Assembly (NCBI RefSeq): GCF_001703635.1
Contig: NZ_LQZT01000009.1
Location: 17,901-81,900, forward strand
DNA from: Parahoeflea olei
Lineage (GTDB): Bacteria > Pseudomonadota > Alphaproteobacteria > Rhizobiales > Rhizobiaceae
Length of the DNA stretch: 64,000 nucleotides
Reading direction: 5' to 3'
The position numbers and the translations under genes are program-made. How positions within the stretch are numbered: position 1 is the stretch's first letter; each line of letters starts with the position of its first letter. Positions 55,922 to 63,747 of this stretch are shown piece after piece. The notes beneath the pieces were generated by a model. It did not search any database, was not told where the DNA came from, and saw nothing but the letters and a program-made list of their open reading frames with translations.

Positions 55922-56994
55922 CCGACGCTCCGGAACAACAGGCTGGAATCGCCATAGGAATAGAACCGGTAGCCCTCGTCAATGGCGTGGCGGTAGGCCG
56001 CCTGCATGGTCTCGAGCCCGCTGAAGGCGGAGACCAGCATGAACAATGTCGAGCGCGGCAGATGGAAATTGGTCATCAGCACGTCGACCGCGCGAAACCT
56101 GTAGCCGGGTGTTATGAAGATGTCGGTAGCACCCGACCAGGCCACAAGCCTGCCGTCCTCGCGCGCCGCACTTTCGAGAAGCCGCAGCGAGGTGGTGCCG
56201 ACGGAGACGATACGGCCGCCGCGCGCGCGCACCGCATTGAGCGCATCGGCCGTTTCCGCGCTGACATGACCGATCTCCGAATGCATGCGATGCTCGGCTG
56301 TATCGTCGGCCTTGACCGGCAGGAAGGTGCCGGCGCCCACATGCAGCGTCACGAACTGGCGGCCGATGCCGCGCGCGTCGAGCCGCGAGATCAGGTCGGG
56401 CGTGAAGTGCAGGCCCGCGGTGGGAGCCGCGACCGCCCCCTCCTCCCGCGCATAGATGGTCTGGTAGTCGAAGCGGTCGCGCGCGTCTTCCGGCCGCTTG
56501 GAGGCAATATAGGGCGGCAGCGGAATGTGGCCCGCGGCGGCAATCGCCTGATCGAGCGCGGGGCCGCTCAGGTCGAACAGGAGTTCGATCTCGCCCCCCT
56601 CGCCGCGTTCGCCGGCGGTGGCGTCGAGCACGCCGTCGAGACAGGTCTCGCCGCGTGCGCCGAAACGGAGCCGGTCGCCCTCCTTGACCCGCTTTGCGGG
56701 CCTGACAAAGGCCTTCCAGCGGTCGGGACCTGAGCGCATGTGCAGCGTCGCCGAGATCCGGCTTTCTGCCTCCTCGCGCAACCGCACGCCTTCAAGCTGC
56801 GCCGGGATCACCTTGGTGTCGTTGAACACCAGCGCATCGCCGGGTTCGAGCAGGTCCGGCAGCTCGGCCACCACGCGGTCGCTCAAGGCCCCGTCAGGGC
56901 CGACGCGCAACATCCGTGCGCTGTCGCGGGGCGAGGCGGGCCTGAGCGCAATGCGCTCCTCGGGAAGGTCGAAATCGAAAAGGTCTACACGCAA
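55918..56994 (-). CDS. queA: QueA, S-adenosylmethionine:tRNA ribosyltransferase-isomerase
   Basis: A 358-residue enzyme that adds the epoxycyclopentane ring from SAM to preQ1 in tRNA. Seen motifs: [15 protein letters not shown] at the start, [31 protein letters not shown] and [15 protein letters not shown]. The likely start is TTG at 56994, since it places the standard N-terminus; the frame extends upstream without homology. It precedes tgt, forming the queuosine operon. preQ1 synthesis genes are not in the window. Confidence 0.93.
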   Translation of the reverse strand: MRVDLFDFDLPEERIALRPASPRDSARMLRVGPDGALSDRVVAELPDLLEPGDALVFNDTKVIPAQLEGVRLREEAESRISATLHMRSGPDRWKAFVRPAKRVKEGDRLRFGARGETCLDGVLDATAGERGEGGEIELLFDLSGPALDQAIAAAGHIPLPPYIASKRPEDARDRFDYQTIYAREEGAVAAPTAGLHFTPDLISRLDARGIGRQFVTLHVGAGTFLPVKADDTAEHRMHSEIGHVSAETADALNAVRARGGRIVSVGTTSLRLLESAAREDGRLVAWSGATDIFITPGYRFRAVDVLMTNFHLPRSTLFMLVSAFSGLETMQAAYRHAIDEGYRFYSYGDSSLLFRSVG

Positions 56995-57072
56995 GCTGGC
57001 GTTATCCCATAAAAAAGCGCGCGGCCCCATCGGCGGCTCGAAGGCCGCCCCCGGTTCCGCGCGCACAAAACG

Positions 57073-57588
57073 TCAGGCAGTGGCGTCGGCCGCGACCTTC
57101 ATCGAGACGATCTTGTCGGGATCGACCACCGGCTCGCCGCGCTTGATCTTGTCGACATGCTCCATGCCTTCGATGACCTGGCCCCAGACCGTGTACTGGC
57201 GGTTGAGGAAGCCCGCATCGTCAAAGCAGATGAAGAACTGCGAATTGGCGGAGTTTGGGTCCTGCGCACGCGCCATCGAGCAGGCGCCGCGGCCGTGGTT
57301 CATGTTGGAGAACTCGGCCTTCAGGTTCGGCTTGTCGGAGCCGCCCATGCCGGCGCGGCGCGGATCGAAGGATGCACCGCCCGACTTGCCGAACTTGACG
57401 TCGCCGGTCTGGGCCATGAAGCCCTCGATCACCCGGTGAAACACCACCCCGTCATAGGCGCCTTCGCGCGCCAGTTCCTTGATGCGGCCGACATGGCCCG
57501 GCGCCAGGTCCGGGAACATTTCGATCGTCACCTGGCCCTTGGTGGTTTCCATGATGAGTGTGTTTTCGGGATCCTTGATCTCCGCCAT
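57073..57588 (-). CDS. ppiB: cytoplasmic peptidyl-prolyl isomerase (cyclophilin)
   Basis: A 171-residue cyclophilin without a signal peptide: YDGVVFHRVIEGFMAQTGD, NSANSQFFICFDDAGFLN and YTVWGQVIEGM. It speeds cis-trans proline isomerisation in the cytoplasm. AGGAGAGAG precedes the ATG. It follows a periplasmic paralogue by 33 bases on the same strand, so the two compartments are served from one operon. Confidence 0.93.
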   Translation of the reverse strand: MAEIKDPENTLIMETTKGQVTIEMFPDLAPGHVGRIKELAREGAYDGVVFHRVIEGFMAQTGDVKFGKSGGASFDPRRAGMGGSDKPNLKAEFSNMNHGRGACSMARAQDPNSANSQFFICFDDAGFLNRQYTVWGQVIEGMEHVDKIKRGEPVVDPDKIVSMKVAADATA

Positions 57589-57621
57589 ATGCTCTCTCCT
57601 GTGGTTGTTTTCTAAGATGGA

Positions 57622-58188
57622 TCAGCCGCCGGAGCGAACCGAAATCATGCGGTCGGGATCGATCACCCGGCCGTTGGCATTGGGGTCGCCGCGCTTGATC
57701 TTGTCGACATTGTCCATGCCGTCGATCACCTTGCCGACAACGGTATACTGACCGTTGAGGCCCGGCGCGGGCGCGAACATGATGAAGAACTGCGAATTGG
57801 CCGAATCCGGGCTCTGCGAGCGCGCCATGCCGACGACGCCGCGTTCGAACGGAACATCGGAGAATTCGGCCTTCAGATCGGGCTTGGACGAACCGCCCAT
57901 GCCGGCGCGGTCGGGCGAGAAGCCGTTTTCCATGTCGCCGAATTCGACATCACCGGTCTGGGCCATGAAGCCCTCGATCACGCGGTGGAAGGCGACATTG
58001 TCGTATTCGCCGGCATCGGCCAGTTCCTTGAGGCGCGCGGCGTGGTTGGGTGCGACGTCATCGGCAAGCTCGATGACGACGGGGCCCGACTTGAGCTCGA
58101 TGGTGAGCTTGTCGCCGGCGGCAGCCAGCGTGGTCGAAGCGAGGCCGAAGGCGAGCGCCGCGGCGAGAACAAGGCGGAAAGAACGCAT
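57622..58188 (-). CDS. ppiA: periplasmic peptidyl-prolyl isomerase (cyclophilin)
   Basis: A 188-residue cyclophilin with a signal peptide (MRSFRLVLAAALAFGLA, cleavage near residue 24 after TLAAA). The catalytic region VAFHRVIEGFMAQTGD and NSANSQFFIMF is intact. It folds exported proteins. It shares about half its residues with the adjacent cytoplasmic PpiB, which points to a tandem duplication. Start at 58188 is fixed by the signal peptide. Confidence 0.9.
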   Translation of the reverse strand: MRSFRLVLAAALAFGLASTTLAAAGDKLTIELKSGPVVIELADDVAPNHAARLKELADAGEYDNVAFHRVIEGFMAQTGDVEFGDMENGFSPDRAGMGGSSKPDLKAEFSDVPFERGVVGMARSQSPDSANSQFFIMFAPAPGLNGQYTVVGKVIDGMDNVDKIKRGDPNANGRVIDPDRMISVRSGG

Positions 58189-58291
58189 GATGGCTCCATT
58201 GAATTGGCCGCCGATGCGCCGATGCATCGGGCGGCAACCGTTTGACACACCGGCGCGGGCTTGGCAACGCCGCGGGCCGGGCGGGATGGCT

Positions 58292-58783
58292 TTACGAAAG
58301 CCGCGCGGCCAGCGCCTTGCGCACTACCTCCGGGACGAACGGCGTGACATCGCCGCCCATCTTTGCGATCTGGCGCACAAGCGTGGCGGTGATATGGCGG
58401 GATTCGGGATAGGCGGGTGCAAACACGGTGATGATGTCGGGCGCCATGGTCCGGTTCATGCCAGCCATCTGCATCTCGTAGTCGAGATCGGTGCCGTCGC
58501 GCAGGCCGCGCACCAGGATCGTGGCGCCGGCAGCGCGGGCGGCCTCCACCACCAGCCCCTGAAACGAAATCACGCTCACGGCCTCGGCACGGTCGGGAAA
58601 ACTCGACCGGACCACATGCCCGATCATGCTCGCGCGCTCATCGAAGCTGAACATCGGCGTCTTGCTCGCCTGCACGCCAATGGCAATCACGAGTTCGTCG
58701 CACAGTGCCAGCGCCTGTTCGAGCACATCGACGTGACCATTGGTCATCGGATCGAAGGATCCGGGGTAAAACGCTATCCGCAT
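58292..58783 (-). CDS. coaD: phosphopantetheine adenylyltransferase
   Basis: A 163-residue nucleotidyltransferase with the HxGH-type motif TNGHVDV after [10 protein letters not shown] and the second ATP motif near [11 protein letters not shown]. It makes dephospho-CoA from phosphopantetheine and ATP, the next-to-last step of CoA synthesis. The start [12 protein letters not shown] is standard. It lies 103 bases before ppiA on the same strand. Confidence 0.96.
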   Translation of the reverse strand: MRIAFYPGSFDPMTNGHVDVLEQALALCDELVIAIGVQASKTPMFSFDERASMIGHVVRSSFPDRAEAVSVISFQGLVVEAARAAGATILVRGLRDGTDLDYEMQMAGMNRTMAPDIITVFAPAYPESRHITATLVRQIAKMGGDVTPFVPEVVRKALAARLS

Positions 58784-58881
58784 GACAAAAGCCCCTGTTT
58801 CAGCGCCTTGTGTCATGTCGCGGGTTGGGCTTCAAGCCATGAATTGCAGCCACGCCGGGCCGCGGTCCGGGAGACCTGATG

Positions 58882-59142
58882 TCAGAAATCGGCGATCGTC
58901 AGCCAGATCAGGGTCTTGCGCTTCTTCGCATAGGCGCGGATGGCGGCGGCCTCGATCTGCCCGCGGCGCCGGTCGAAGGCTGCCAGGTAATCGGTATCGG
59001 GCGCACGCGCGAGCCCGTCGATCCGCTCGAGCGCCGGGGCCTCGAGCACGAAGCGGACTTCCATCACGCCGTCATAGCCGGAAAAGCGCAGCGTGCCGGC
59101 CTCCTGGTCGAAGCCGCGCATCTGGTTGGGAAAGCCGATCAT
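58882..59142 (-). CDS. DUF1488 family protein
   Basis: An 86-residue protein with MIGFPNQMRGFDQEAGTLRFSGYDG, the typical start of DUF1488, and a C-terminal YAKKRKTLIWL. Function unknown. The frame is open for 33 codons upstream, but they are basic and overlap the next gene. It is on the same strand as coaD, 98 bases before it. Confidence 0.8.
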   Translation of the reverse strand: MIGFPNQMRGFDQEAGTLRFSGYDGVMEVRFVLEAPALERIDGLARAPDTDYLAAFDRRRGQIEAAAIRAYAKKRKTLIWLTIADF

Positions 59143-59170
59143 CGCCCGGCCGCGCCGGGCGTGCGCCTTC

Positions 59171-59311
59171 TCACTTCTTGCTTTTCTTCTGGAACGGATT
59201 GGTTTCCAGCTGCTTGACCGCAGAGCCAAGCGGGACAGCAACCGTGGCGGGGGCCTTCTCCTTCTTGGGTTTGCGGACTTCCTTGCTCGATCTCATTTGA
59301 CCCTTGGCCAT
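59171..59311 (-). CDS. small basic conserved protein
   Basis: A 46-residue Lys-rich protein (MAKGQMRSSKEVRKPKKEK and a C-terminal LETNPFQKKSKK). Similar short proteins occur in Hyphomicrobiales genomes. Its charge suggests nucleic acid binding, but no fold is recognised. GGAGACGAG precedes the ATG. It lies between two other small genes of unknown role. Confidence 0.65.
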   Translation of the reverse strand: MAKGQMRSSKEVRKPKKEKAPATVAVPLGSAVKQLETNPFQKKSKK

Positions 59312-59438
59312 GGCTCGTCTCCTTGTTCCGGGCGCGTCTGGTCCACCGGGCGGGGGCCCGGCGGAAACGCGCCGCAATGGGGGATGCAAAAGAGCCGGCT
59401 TGTCAAAGGCAACGGCCCTCGGCCCTTGCCGGCACTGC

Positions 59439-59651
59439 TCAGGGGTGTTTCGCGCTCTCGATCAGTTCGAGATTGCTGCCCTGCTCGACCCGCTCGTGGC
59501 CGTGCTCTTCGTTGCGGATCCGGTATTGCGGCCGGCCGAGATTGTCGGGCAGGCGCATCAGCACGGTGAATTCGGACGGCGTGCGCGGCGAAAGACCGAC
59601 GCGGGACTGCAGCGAGACCTGCTGTCCCTTTGCAAAAATGTTCTTGGCCAT
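59439..59651 (-). CDS. conserved hypothetical protein, 70 residues
   Basis: A 70-residue protein: MAKNIFAKGQQVSLQSRVGLSPRT, then LMRLPDNLGRPQYRIRNEEHGHERVEQGSNLELI. The YRIRN segment is like small proteins seen in Rhizobiales that I cannot name. No membrane segment or signal. The ribosome site is weak (GGGA). Function unknown. Confidence 0.65.
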   Translation of the reverse strand: MAKNIFAKGQQVSLQSRVGLSPRTPSEFTVLMRLPDNLGRPQYRIRNEEHGHERVEQGSNLELIESAKHP

Positions 59652-60009
59652 GGTTTAGTCCCAACAAATATCGTTCAAGCCGGCGCGAAGGGCGCAGCTT
59701 GCGGGTTTTTACATACAGGATCGCAGAACAAGCGGGATGTCCGGACGAAGAATGTCGGCAGGACCGCGATGCGCTTGAAAAGTTACAATGGAACCATGCG
59801 CCTCAATCGGGATTAATACAAGGCAATTGTCCGCAAAGTTCGCCCCCTGCCCCGAAATGAAATGACATGCACGTTTTTGCCCCGCAACGTGTCATGGTGA
59901 AATCTGGGCGGTGCGTGAACCGGCCGCCGCAGGGCCAGCGGTTTCGTCACGCCGGTCCGATGAAACACGGACGCCATTCTTGGGACGATCTTACTGAAAA
60001 GGTGCCGGC
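59652..60009. other. non-coding region between divergent genes
   Basis: The 358 bases hold promoters for the 70-residue protein (minus) and the transglutaminase-like protein (plus). An imperfect inverted repeat ATGACA-tg-CACG ... CGTGTCAT (59863-59896) could form a hairpin or be an operator. No open frame with a ribosome site and good codon use was found. Confidence 0.35.
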
Positions 60010-60921
60010 ATGCTGATCAGATTTGGGTTTGAAATCGTCGTCGACTGTCCCGTCCCCGTGCCGATGCTGCTGGCGCTGTCGACCCATTCGGAATTTGGCG
60101 GCCGGCTGATCGGCGCCGACTATGTGCGCAGCACCGCACATACCGCGCCCACCACCTATCTCGACGGCTACGGCAACTGGATCACGCGCGTGGTTGCCGA
60201 TCAAGGCACCACCACCTTCTGGTCCGATTGCGTGGCCGAGGTCAGCGAAGCGCCCGATAACGTCCCGCATCACGCGATCCAGCACCGGATCGAGGACCTG
60301 CCCGACGCCACGCTCAAATTCCTCACCGCGAGCCGCTATTGCGATTCCGACAGCCTCGGCAATTTCGCCTGGGCCAATTTCGGCCAGGTCCCGGAGGGCT
60401 GGGCGCGGGTGGCGGCGATCAGCACCTTCGTGCACAACCACGTGACCTTCGGCTACAAGTTCGGCCGGCCCGACAAGACGGCGCGCGACGTGCTCGAGGA
60501 AAAATCCGGGGTGTGCCGCGATTTCGCCCATCTCGGCGTGAGCCTGTGCCGGGCCATGAACATCCCCGCGCGCTATGCCAGCGGTTATCTCGGCGATATC
60601 GGCGTGCCGGATGCCGGCTTTGACGATTTCTGCGCCTGGTTCGAGGTCTATCTCGGAGGCGCCTGGCACACGGTGGACGCGCGCTACAACACGCCGCGGA
60701 TCGGCCGCATCCTGATGGTGCGCGGCGCCGATGCCGCGGACGTGGCGATGATCACGTCTTTCGGCGCCTATGAGCTGAGCTCGTTCCGGGTCTGGACCAC
60801 CGAACTCGACGACGGCTTGGGTGACGCGGAGGTGATGGCGCTGCTCGAGAGCCTGCCGCGGCCGCGGCCGGGCGGCCCGGATTTCGGCCTGGCCGTTCCC
60901 GGCGCCGTGCGCCTGACCTGA
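60010..60921 (+). CDS. transglutaminase-like family protein
   Basis: A 303-residue protein with the transglutaminase core: catalytic Cys in EEKSGVCRDFAHL, His and Asp in AWHTVDARYN. The N-terminal part (LIRFGFEIVVDCPVPVPMLL) is a bacterial transglutaminase N domain. Most members are cysteine peptidases or amidases acting on cell surface or peptides. AAGGTG precedes the ATG. It is a single gene. Confidence 0.85.
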   Translation: MLIRFGFEIVVDCPVPVPMLLALSTHSEFGGRLIGADYVRSTAHTAPTTYLDGYGNWITRVVADQGTTTFWSDCVAEVSEAPDNVPHHAIQHRIEDLPDATLKFLTASRYCDSDSLGNFAWANFGQVPEGWARVAAISTFVHNHVTFGYKFGRPDKTARDVLEEKSGVCRDFAHLGVSLCRAMNIPARYASGYLGDIGVPDAGFDDFCAWFEVYLGGAWHTVDARYNTPRIGRILMVRGADAADVAMITSFGAYELSSFRVWTTELDDGLGDAEVMALLESLPRPRPGGPDFGLAVPGAVRLT

Positions 60922-61038
60922 GCGCAGGGGCGCAGGCCGGCACTAACCAGGCGTTAGCCATGTTCTTGTTCAGGTTGGGTTCATTCAGGATTTGTCATCC
61001 TTTTCACACAGAAGATGAATGACCAGGAGGTGACTGCC

Positions 61039-61161
61039 ATGACCATAGCCCTCGCAATGCTTGCCCTGATGATCGTGATCCTGTTCAGCGGGCTGACGCT
61101 TGGCGCGCTGCGCCAGGACAAGTCCGAAGCCGTCGAGCGGGTGCGCAAGTCGCTCCTCTAG
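61039..61161 (+). CDS. 40-residue single-pass membrane protein
   Basis: A very short gene with the perfect ribosome site AGGAGGTGA eight bases before the ATG. The product MTIALAMLALMIVILFSGLT forms one transmembrane helix, followed by a charged tail LGALRQDKSEAVERVRKSLL. Codon use and the ribosome site support a real gene. It may be a small regulator of a membrane complex or stress protein; nothing more can be said. Confidence 0.6.
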   Translation: MTIALAMLALMIVILFSGLTLGALRQDKSEAVERVRKSLL

Positions 61162-61303
61162 GACGCCCCCGCCCCGCCTTCCCCGTTTGCCCCGTGTGCA
61201 CGCCGCCACGGGACGCGCCCATCTTTCAGTCGATCAGAAACCTCTCTCCGGACATCTGGCCCTCAAGTGACCCAATGGCCTGAGCAAAGCTGGTGCGCCC
61301 GCC

Positions 61304-62005
61304 TTAGGCGAGCGCCGGCGGCGGCCGGTGAATATCATCGCGGGCCTGCCAGCGTTTCATCAGCGCCGCCCGGCGCTCGGGATAGCGCTCCGCCACCTCG
61401 AAGCGGACGATCCGGTCCGCCCGGAAATGCCGGAAATCTCCCCGCAATTCGCACCAGGCGACGATCACCCGGGTGCGCTCGAAGAAGGCAAGCGCGATCG
61501 GCCAGATCACCCGCTCGCTCGGCGCTCCGTTGACGTCGGCATAGCCGATCTGAAGCTTGCGATTGCCGCGGATCGCCTCGCGGATCAGCGGCAGGTTGGC
61601 CTCGCCCTCCGAATAGGGTCCGCGCGGCGGCACCAGCAGCGCGGTCTCGTCGATCCCGGCCCTGAGATCCCGGGGCAGCACCGCCGCGATCTTGGCGAGC
61701 GCATTCTGGGCGGCCGCCCCAAGCGGGCCGTCGGCGCGCTCGGCCACCCAGCGTGAGCCGAGCACAAGCGCCTCGATCTCCTCCTCGGAAAACATCAGCG
61801 GCGGCAGCATGAAGCCGGGCTTGAGAACGAACCCCACCCCCGCTTCGCCATCGATCGCCGCCCCTTGGGCCTTCAGCGCCTCGATGTCGCGGTAGATCGT
61901 CCGGAGCGACACTCCAAGCTCGTCGGCGAGCCGCGCGCCTGAAACCGGCCGCTTGTGCCGCCGGAAGGCCTGCAACAGATCGAGAAGACGGGACGCGCGG
62001 GACAA
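61304..62005 (-). CDS. YafY-type transcription regulator (HTH-11 and WYL)
   Basis: A 233-residue regulator: N-terminal HTH (SRASRLLDLLQAFRRHKRPVSGARLADELGVSLRTIYRDIEAL) and a C-terminal WYL domain (RKLQIGYADVNGAPSERVIWPIALAF). WYL domains sense nucleic acids or ligands. The TTG at 62005 gives the usual N-terminus MSRASRLLDLLQ and has GGAG upstream. It is divergent from the peptide/radical SAM pair and might control it; that is inferred from position only. Confidence 0.82.
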   Translation of the reverse strand: MSRASRLLDLLQAFRRHKRPVSGARLADELGVSLRTIYRDIEALKAQGAAIDGEAGVGFVLKPGFMLPPLMFSEEEIEALVLGSRWVAERADGPLGAAAQNALAKIAAVLPRDLRAGIDETALLVPPRGPYSEGEANLPLIREAIRGNRKLQIGYADVNGAPSERVIWPIALAFFERTRVIVAWCELRGDFRHFRADRIVRFEVAERYPERRAALMKRWQARDDIHRPPPALA

Positions 62006-62164
62006 GCTTGGGGCTCCGGATGGGTGGCGGTGCCGGACTATAGCACGGATGATGACAGATTGTGGCAGGAGCCTCATTGAACGTGCGCTCATATCGCCGT
62101 CACCCCGCACGCCGGCCAAATACTACTTCCTTATGGTTGCATTAGAAATCATCAATAATACTTC

Positions 62165-62193
62165 TTGGAAGCAGGTCCGGGAATACGCTATGG
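62165..62193 (+). promoter_or_regulatory. possible sigma-70 promoter of the peptide gene
   Basis: TTGGAA, a 17-base spacer and CTATGG lie about 50-75 bases before the peptide gene, just after an AT-rich stretch (62124-62163) unusual in this GC-rich window. A small hairpin CGGGC-GTTTTT-GCCCG (62200-62215) would be in the leader. Confidence 0.3.
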
Positions 62194-62240
62194 TTGTGGC
62201 GGGCGTTTTTGCCCGGATAGAGCACTTGGGAGGATGCAGA

Positions 62241-62462
62241 ATGGGACACCAGAACAACATTTCATTCGACGGACTGACGCCTGAGGCAGCAAAGAACCTT
62301 GCCGACGGGTTCGCAGCGTCGTCGTCCAAGCGGATCAACGACATCTTCGGCCGCATGAAGGAAATCAAGGACATGGACGAGGTCACCTTCAAGCGCATGC
62401 AGGACCTCGCCGCCGCCGGCAATGGCGGCTGCTTCATCGGCTGCAGCGGAGCGGCGTCCTAG
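62241..62462 (+). CDS. putative RiPP precursor peptide with C-x3-C core
   Basis: A 73-residue peptide with the strong ribosome site GGGAGGA. Residues 1-58 form a hydrophilic, helix-prone leader (FDGLTPEAAKNLADGF and FGRMKEIKDMDEVTFKRMQDL), and the C-terminus is short and glycine-rich, AAAGNGG then CFIGCSGAAS, with its only two cysteines at 64 and 68. The Gly-Gly before Cys64 resembles a leader cleavage site. The next gene encodes a radical SAM/SPASM enzyme, so a modified peptide is likely. I know no named family for it. Confidence 0.7.
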   Translation: MGHQNNISFDGLTPEAAKNLADGFAASSSKRINDIFGRMKEIKDMDEVTFKRMQDLAAAGNGGCFIGCSGAAS

Positions 62463-62550
62463 GCAAGGCGTCGCCCTGGTGAGGCCAACCGGGCCGGACC
62501 GGCCGCGATCGAGATCCGGCCGTGGCGGTTGCGCCTGCCACCCCGCCGCT

Positions 62551-62588
62551 GAGGGTTCGGACCGTCCGGAGCCGGGCCCTCACCTTTT
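62551..62588 (+). terminator. hairpin between peptide and radical SAM genes
   Basis: GAGGGTTCGG (62551-62560) and CCGGGCCCTC (62572-62581) form a 10-bp stem with two G-U pairs and an 11-base loop, followed by ACCTTTTGTC. It looks like a partial terminator that would leave more precursor than enzyme mRNA. Confidence 0.5.
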
Positions 62589-62613
62589 GTCGCGCCGATC
62601 AAGGGAGGGCTCC

Positions 62614-63747
62614 ATGCTCGAACGGCTCAGCATAAACCTGACGCATCTGTGCAATCTGGACTGCGCCTATTGCTATGCGCTGGGCGGCGATTATGGCGGA
62701 TATTCGGGCGATGCCCGCGTGGCCGAGGTGGAGGCGCGGATCACCGACGTGGCGCTTCTCAACCCGAACATCAAGAGTGTTCAGTTCTTCGGCGGCGAAC
62801 CGCTGTTGCGCTTCGATCTGGTGGACGGATTTACCGCCCATATCGACAAACTGGTGCACGAAGGTGCGATCGCAGCACCACCGCGCTATTCGGTGGTCAC
62901 CAACCTCACGCTCCTCGATGACGCGCGCATCGAGATCATGAAACGCCACGACATGAGCGTCGTCGTCAGCCTCGACGGCCCGCCCGAGGTCAATGACGCG
63001 ACCCGGCCCTACAAGGGCGGACGGGTGTCGACCGCGCGGGTTCTCGAAAATCTTGCGAAGCTGCGCGATCACGGCATCACCTTCGACATCGAATGCACCT
63101 TCTCGAAGCTCCACTGGGCGAAGGGCTATTCCGCGCTCAGCACGTTTCTCTACATCGCCGAACTCGGTCCGAGCCTGGTAAAGATGACCAATGTCACCCA
63201 TCCGGACCCCGAGATCGGCTTCAACACGCGCGAAGACATCGCCCGGGTGCTCGACGAGAACCTGACGCTGCTCGATTACGCACTCGAGGCACTGACCGAA
63301 AAGGGCCGGCTCGTTCCGCTCGGCTTCCTGACGGAGCTCATCAACGCGCTGCAAGCCCGGGCAGACGCCACCCCACAATCCGGAGGCTGCGGCGGCGGCG
63401 GCGGCAGCTATTGCAACGCGGGAACCGGCAACATCGCCATTTCCGCGGATGCGAAGATCTATCCATGCCACATGTTCACCGCCAACCGCGCCTTCGAGAT
63501 GGAGATCGCCGGTGGCGCCGTCACCCGGCAGCCGAAAATGGCGTCGAAGCGTGATCATGCCGCCTGCACGTCCTGTTGGGCCTCGTCCTGGTGCGTCGCC
63601 TGCCCCGGCGCCATGGAATTCCGCCGCCCCGGCCACAGCGGCCCCTCCGCGATCCATTGCGGCTTGATGCGCGGCGGGCTCGAACATGTCTTCGCAGCGC
63701 TCGCCGACCAGGACGCTTCCGCGCCGCGCTTGACCGTATCGGGATAG
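62614..63747 (+). CDS. radical SAM/SPASM peptide maturase
   Basis: A 377-residue enzyme. The radical SAM cluster cysteines are C13, C17 and C20 (THLCNLDCAYC) and GGEP is at 60-63. The C-terminal SPASM-type region has eight cysteines (259, 267, 285, 318, 321, 327, 330, 349), enough for two auxiliary clusters, including NIAISADAKIYPCHMF. Such enzymes install thioether, C-C or other links in peptides. AAGGGAGGG precedes the ATG. The substrate should be the 73-residue peptide encoded upstream. No transporter or peptidase is visible before the window ends. Confidence 0.85.
   Translation: MLERLSINLTHLCNLDCAYCYALGGDYGGYSGDARVAEVEARITDVALLNPNIKSVQFFGGEPLLRFDLVDGFTAHIDKLVHEGAIAAPPRYSVVTNLTLLDDARIEIMKRHDMSVVVSLDGPPEVNDATRPYKGGRVSTARVLENLAKLRDHGITFDIECTFSKLHWAKGYSALSTFLYIAELGPSLVKMTNVTHPDPEIGFNTREDIARVLDENLTLLDYALEALTEKGRLVPLGFLTELINALQARADATPQSGGCGGGGGSYCNAGTGNIAISADAKIYPCHMFTANRAFEMEIAGGAVTRQPKMASKRDHAACTSCWASSWCVACPGAMEFRRPGHSGPSAIHCGLMRGGLEHVFAALADQDASAPRLTVSG

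Noticed and set aside
62193..62215. TGGCGGG...TTGCC as a sigma-54 promoter of the peptide gene
   Set aside because: The GG and GC are 11 bases apart, not 10, and the same bases form a small hairpin; the spacing is not acceptable for RpoN.
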